The notes below the pieces were generated by a model. That model had not been told where the DNA came from. It did no database searches and was given only the letters and a program-made list of their open reading frames with translations. A stretch of DNA of 6,807 nt from Micrococcales bacterium (GTDB lineage: Bacteria; Actinomycetota; Actinomycetes; Actinomycetales; Dermatophilaceae). The stretch is from assembly GCA_003132125.1 (NCBI GenBank), contig PKWT01000254.1:2165-8971 (forward strand), given 5' to 3'. A program made the position numbers and the translations under genes. The first letter of the stretch is position 1; each line of letters opens with the position of its first letter. This document shows positions 5,401 to 6,807 of the stretch, piece after piece.

Positions 5401-6807
5401 AGGGCGCGACGACACGCTGGCCTTCGGTGTGGCCGACGACCCCGACAACCAAGCCCAACCGGTGGTGGCGTTCAACCCCGACAAGGAGGGCAACCTCGCC
5501 GTCTTTGGTGCCAGCGGCTCGGGAAAGAGCGTGCTGCTGCGGACCATCGCGCTCGCCGCCGGGCTCACCGTGCGCGGCGGGCCGTGCCATGTCTACGGCA
5601 TCGACTTCGGCAACCATGCGCTGTCCATGCTCGAGTCCCTGCCGCACGTGGGCAGCATCGTGTCCGGTGCTGACCACGAGCGCCTCACCCGTCTGCTGAT
5701 GTTCCTGCGCGAGACGGTCGACGATCGGGCGGTGCGATACTCCCGCGCCAGCGCGGCGACGATCACCGACTACCGTCGCATCGCCAATGCCCCGGACGAG
5801 CCGAGGATCGTCGTGCTCGTTGACGGACTCGCGGCCTTTCGTCAGGCCTACGAAACAGGCAGCAAGGCCCGATGGCTGGACCTGTTCACCTCCCTGGCCG
5901 CCGTGGGCCGTCCGGTGGGCGTCCACTTCGTGATCTCGCTGGACCAACGCACCGGTATGCCGAGCTCGCTGGCGTCCGCTGTTCAGCGCAGAGTCGTGTT
6001 GCGCATGGCTCACCCCGATGACTACGCGTTCCTCGGTGTTGCAGGTGACGTCCTGGGCCGGTCCTCGTCGCCTGGCCGAGGGCTGCTCAACGATGCAGAG
6101 ATACAGTGCGCCGTCCTGGGAGGCACGGCGGAGGTCGCGACGCAATCCCGAGCGGTGTCAGCGTTCGGCGATGACTTGCGTGCGGCGGGTGTGAGCGACG
6201 CGCCTCCGATCGGCAGCCTGACCGAACGCGTTCTGATGGAGACTCTCCCGTGCGAGGTCGATGGGCGGCCGGTGCTGGGTGTCGGATCCACGAGGCTGTC
6301 GCCGTTGACGTTCGAGGCCCGCGGATCGTTCGTGGTCACCGGTCCCTCCGGGAGCGGACGCACGACGAGTCTCGCGTCGTTGGCGCAGTCGCTGCATCGG
6401 TGGAACGCGGCAATGGCGCTGTATCTCGTCACACCGAAGATCTCCTCTGAGCTTGCCGCACTGTCGGACTGGGCCGAGGTCGCCGCCGGATCTGACGCCG
6501 TCATCGCCCTGGCCATTCGCCTGCAGGCGGAGATCCGCGAGGGCCGTCACCAGGGACCGCTCGCCGTCGTGGCTGAGCGGGTGGATGACCTCGCCGGAAC
6601 CTCAGCAGAGTTGTCACTCTCGGGTCTGGTCAAGGCCTGTATCGACAACGATCAGTTCGTCGTGGCCGAGGGCGAGGCCACATTCTTCGGTTCCAGCTTT
6701 GGCTTGTCGGGCGTGCTGAGGACCTCGCGGTCGGGTTTGGCGCTGCAGCCGGAAGGGATCGAGGGTCAGACCGTCTTCCGCTCAGGGTTCCCGTTGTTCA
6801 CCCGGGC
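2474..6807 (+). CDS. eccC/essC-like: EccC/EssC-family type VII secretion motor: beta-grasp-like, FHA, two membrane segments, three FtsK/SpoIIIE ATPase modules (3' end outside window)
   Basis: The frame is open without a stop from GTG 2474 to the window edge, giving 1444 residues; EssC-type proteins are near 1480, so little is missing. Residues 1-95 look like a ubiquitin-like beta-grasp (TIGDLAAYL helix, then TIPESGLRSGVTVAV). Residues 105-195 are a canonical FHA domain: GR at 128-129, SRRH at 143-146, DLGSTNG at 159-165. Two short Met-rich membrane segments follow (about 242-259 and 262-278), then a coiled-coil-like stretch (283-325). Family hallmarks are LWTRRGD with FLQLRLGKG (341-359) and DWDWLKWVPH (450-459). 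ATPase 1 is intact: GGTTGAGKS (685-693), IVVDEF with D792/E793, and LATQRP ending at 829. ATPase 2 has GASGSGKS (1012-1019) but its Walker B is VDG, with Gly 1118 where the catalytic Glu would be. ATPase 3 has GPSGSGRT (1290-1297), Arg replacing Lys, and AER near 1367-1369 in place of DE. In this family module 1 is the main hydrolysing unit and the last module is where substrates dock. The protein would sit in the membrane and drive export of WXG proteins, presumably including the one encoded upstream. Confidence 0.95.
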   Translation, partial: MKLKLTLQSAGLSSVGAGSRDLVATIDSSTTIGDLAAYLVRADPQQCEVRGEGDLTLAVVDQRDQLDRAVDPRSTIPESGLRSGVTVAVTRCDASFVDPGRAVAVVAIVAGPDLGKEFPLRRGTAYVGRGNGCEIRVSDSSVSRRHAKLLVADSAEVVDLGSTNGISIGGADVARTALAAGDRLRLGDTELEVRLLGATAGVSVEDTASAAFVRSPRIAPTFEGSEFELPELPERPKPSRAPWLALMVPALMGMVLFAFTRSPYSLMFVLMSPMMMLGNHVEQSRGGKKEFARQMRDFREDLGVLATRIRESLQVEADLRRGEHPSGTDCAEACRTFSPLLWTRRGDMAGFLQLRLGKGTLPSRSAMKMPAVGRSKAEAWVELATSTEGLSVVSDVPIVVDPLTTGAIGVSGPRNMSLPVARSLVLQAVSLHSPAELIVAAFASATSAPDWDWLKWVPHTTSPHSPISATHLTSTAPACSELLSELEDLVAIAGEPDQDQARARPRVLVLVENDAPMERSRLVQLAERGWHQGICVVWLATETILLPAACRVFVEVTDREGSAGHVGYVNEGRLITPVAVDAISLEQTLAAARCLAPLEDSGTPVDDDSDLPRTVSLLTLTGTELARSHRAVIERWGESRSIITGPFAPASPHRKPGNLRAIVGQSAQGTFSLDLRSDGPHALVGGTTGAGKSELLQAWILGMAAAHSPQRVTFLLVDYKGGSAFRDCVELPHTVGLVTDLSPHLVRRALASLSAELRYREHLLARHRAKDLAELERRGEVDVPPSLVIVVDEFAALVQEVPGFVEGVVNVAQRGRSLGLHLILATQRPAGVIKDNLRANTNLRLALRVADENDSSDVVGSTVAAYFDPAVPGRAVSKSGPRGLTPFQAGYAGGWTTDTPPPPEMRVELLGYGAGRLWEPPVVEAELDQADLGPTDIQRLVATIGIAARTAEMPSPRVPWLPELCSVYDLAPMLTEGRDDTLAFGVADDPDNQAQPVVAFNPDKEGNLAVFGASGSGKSVLLRTIALAAGLTVRGGPCHVYGIDFGNHALSMLESLPHVGSIVSGADHERLTRLLMFLRETVDDRAVRYSRASAATITDYRRIANAPDEPRIVVLVDGLAAFRQAYETGSKARWLDLFTSLAAVGRPVGVHFVISLDQRTGMPSSLASAVQRRVVLRMAHPDDYAFLGVAGDVLGRSSSPGRGLLNDAEIQCAVLGGTAEVATQSRAVSAFGDDLRAAGVSDAPPIGSLTERVLMETLPCEVDGRPVLGVGSTRLSPLTFEARGSFVVTGPSGSGRTTSLASLAQSLHRWNAAMALYLVTPKISSELAALSDWAEVAAGSDAVIALAIRLQAEIREGRHQGPLAVVAERVDDLAGTSAELSLSGLVKACIDNDQFVVAEGEATFFGSSFGLSGVLRTSRSGLALQPEGIEGQTVFRSGFPLFTR

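Noticed and set aside
4496..6145. 549-codon open frame on the - strand across the ATPase gene
   Set aside because: It lies wholly antisense to the strongly supported ATPase modules; its protein is rich in Arg, Gln, His and Gly without recognisable domains, as expected for a shadow frame in GC-rich DNA.

Overview
The window is high-GC DNA with GC-rich third codon positions, GTG starts and tightly packed co-directional genes. This suggests an actinobacterium, probably outside Mycobacterium. Assignment to Micrococcales or Propionibacteriales relatives is only an impression. Every convincing gene is on the + strand. No RNA gene, insertion sequence, CRISPR array or phage gene was seen.

Layout: (1) bases 1-114 are the last 37 codons of an unidentified upstream gene. 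(2) Bases 115-197 are a short intergenic region with an 18-bp palindrome (125-142) and, further on, a strong ribosome binding site. (3) Bases 198-1187 encode a protein with a WXG100-like helical hairpin fused to a long Ala/Gly-rich, alternating-residue C-terminal region; it is a likely type VII secretion substrate. (4) Bases 1213-1689 encode a small single-domain protein resembling the LpqN/DUF1795 (Mog1/PsbP-like) group, in the same apparent operon. (5) Bases 1690-1766 are a short gap with a weak hairpin and possible promoter. (6) Bases 1767-2477 encode a divergent FHA domain fused to a C-terminal winged-helix-like domain. (7) Starting in a 4-base GTGA overlap with gene 6, bases 2474-6807 encode the first 1444 residues of a large membrane ATPase of the EccC/EssC family. 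Its order is beta-grasp-like domain, canonical FHA domain, two membrane segments, then three FtsK/SpoIIIE ATPase modules. It runs off the right edge shortly before its expected end.

Taken together this is part of a type VII secretion-like locus whose motor resembles the Firmicutes EssC arrangement (FHA at the N terminus, all ATPase modules in one chain). The WXG protein is the probable cargo, the LpqN-like protein is a possible chaperone or partner, and the two FHA proteins hint at control by Ser/Thr phosphorylation. Membrane partners (EccB/D/E or EsaA/EssA/EssB equivalents), a mycosin and a kinase are not in this window; whether they lie nearby cannot be told from here.
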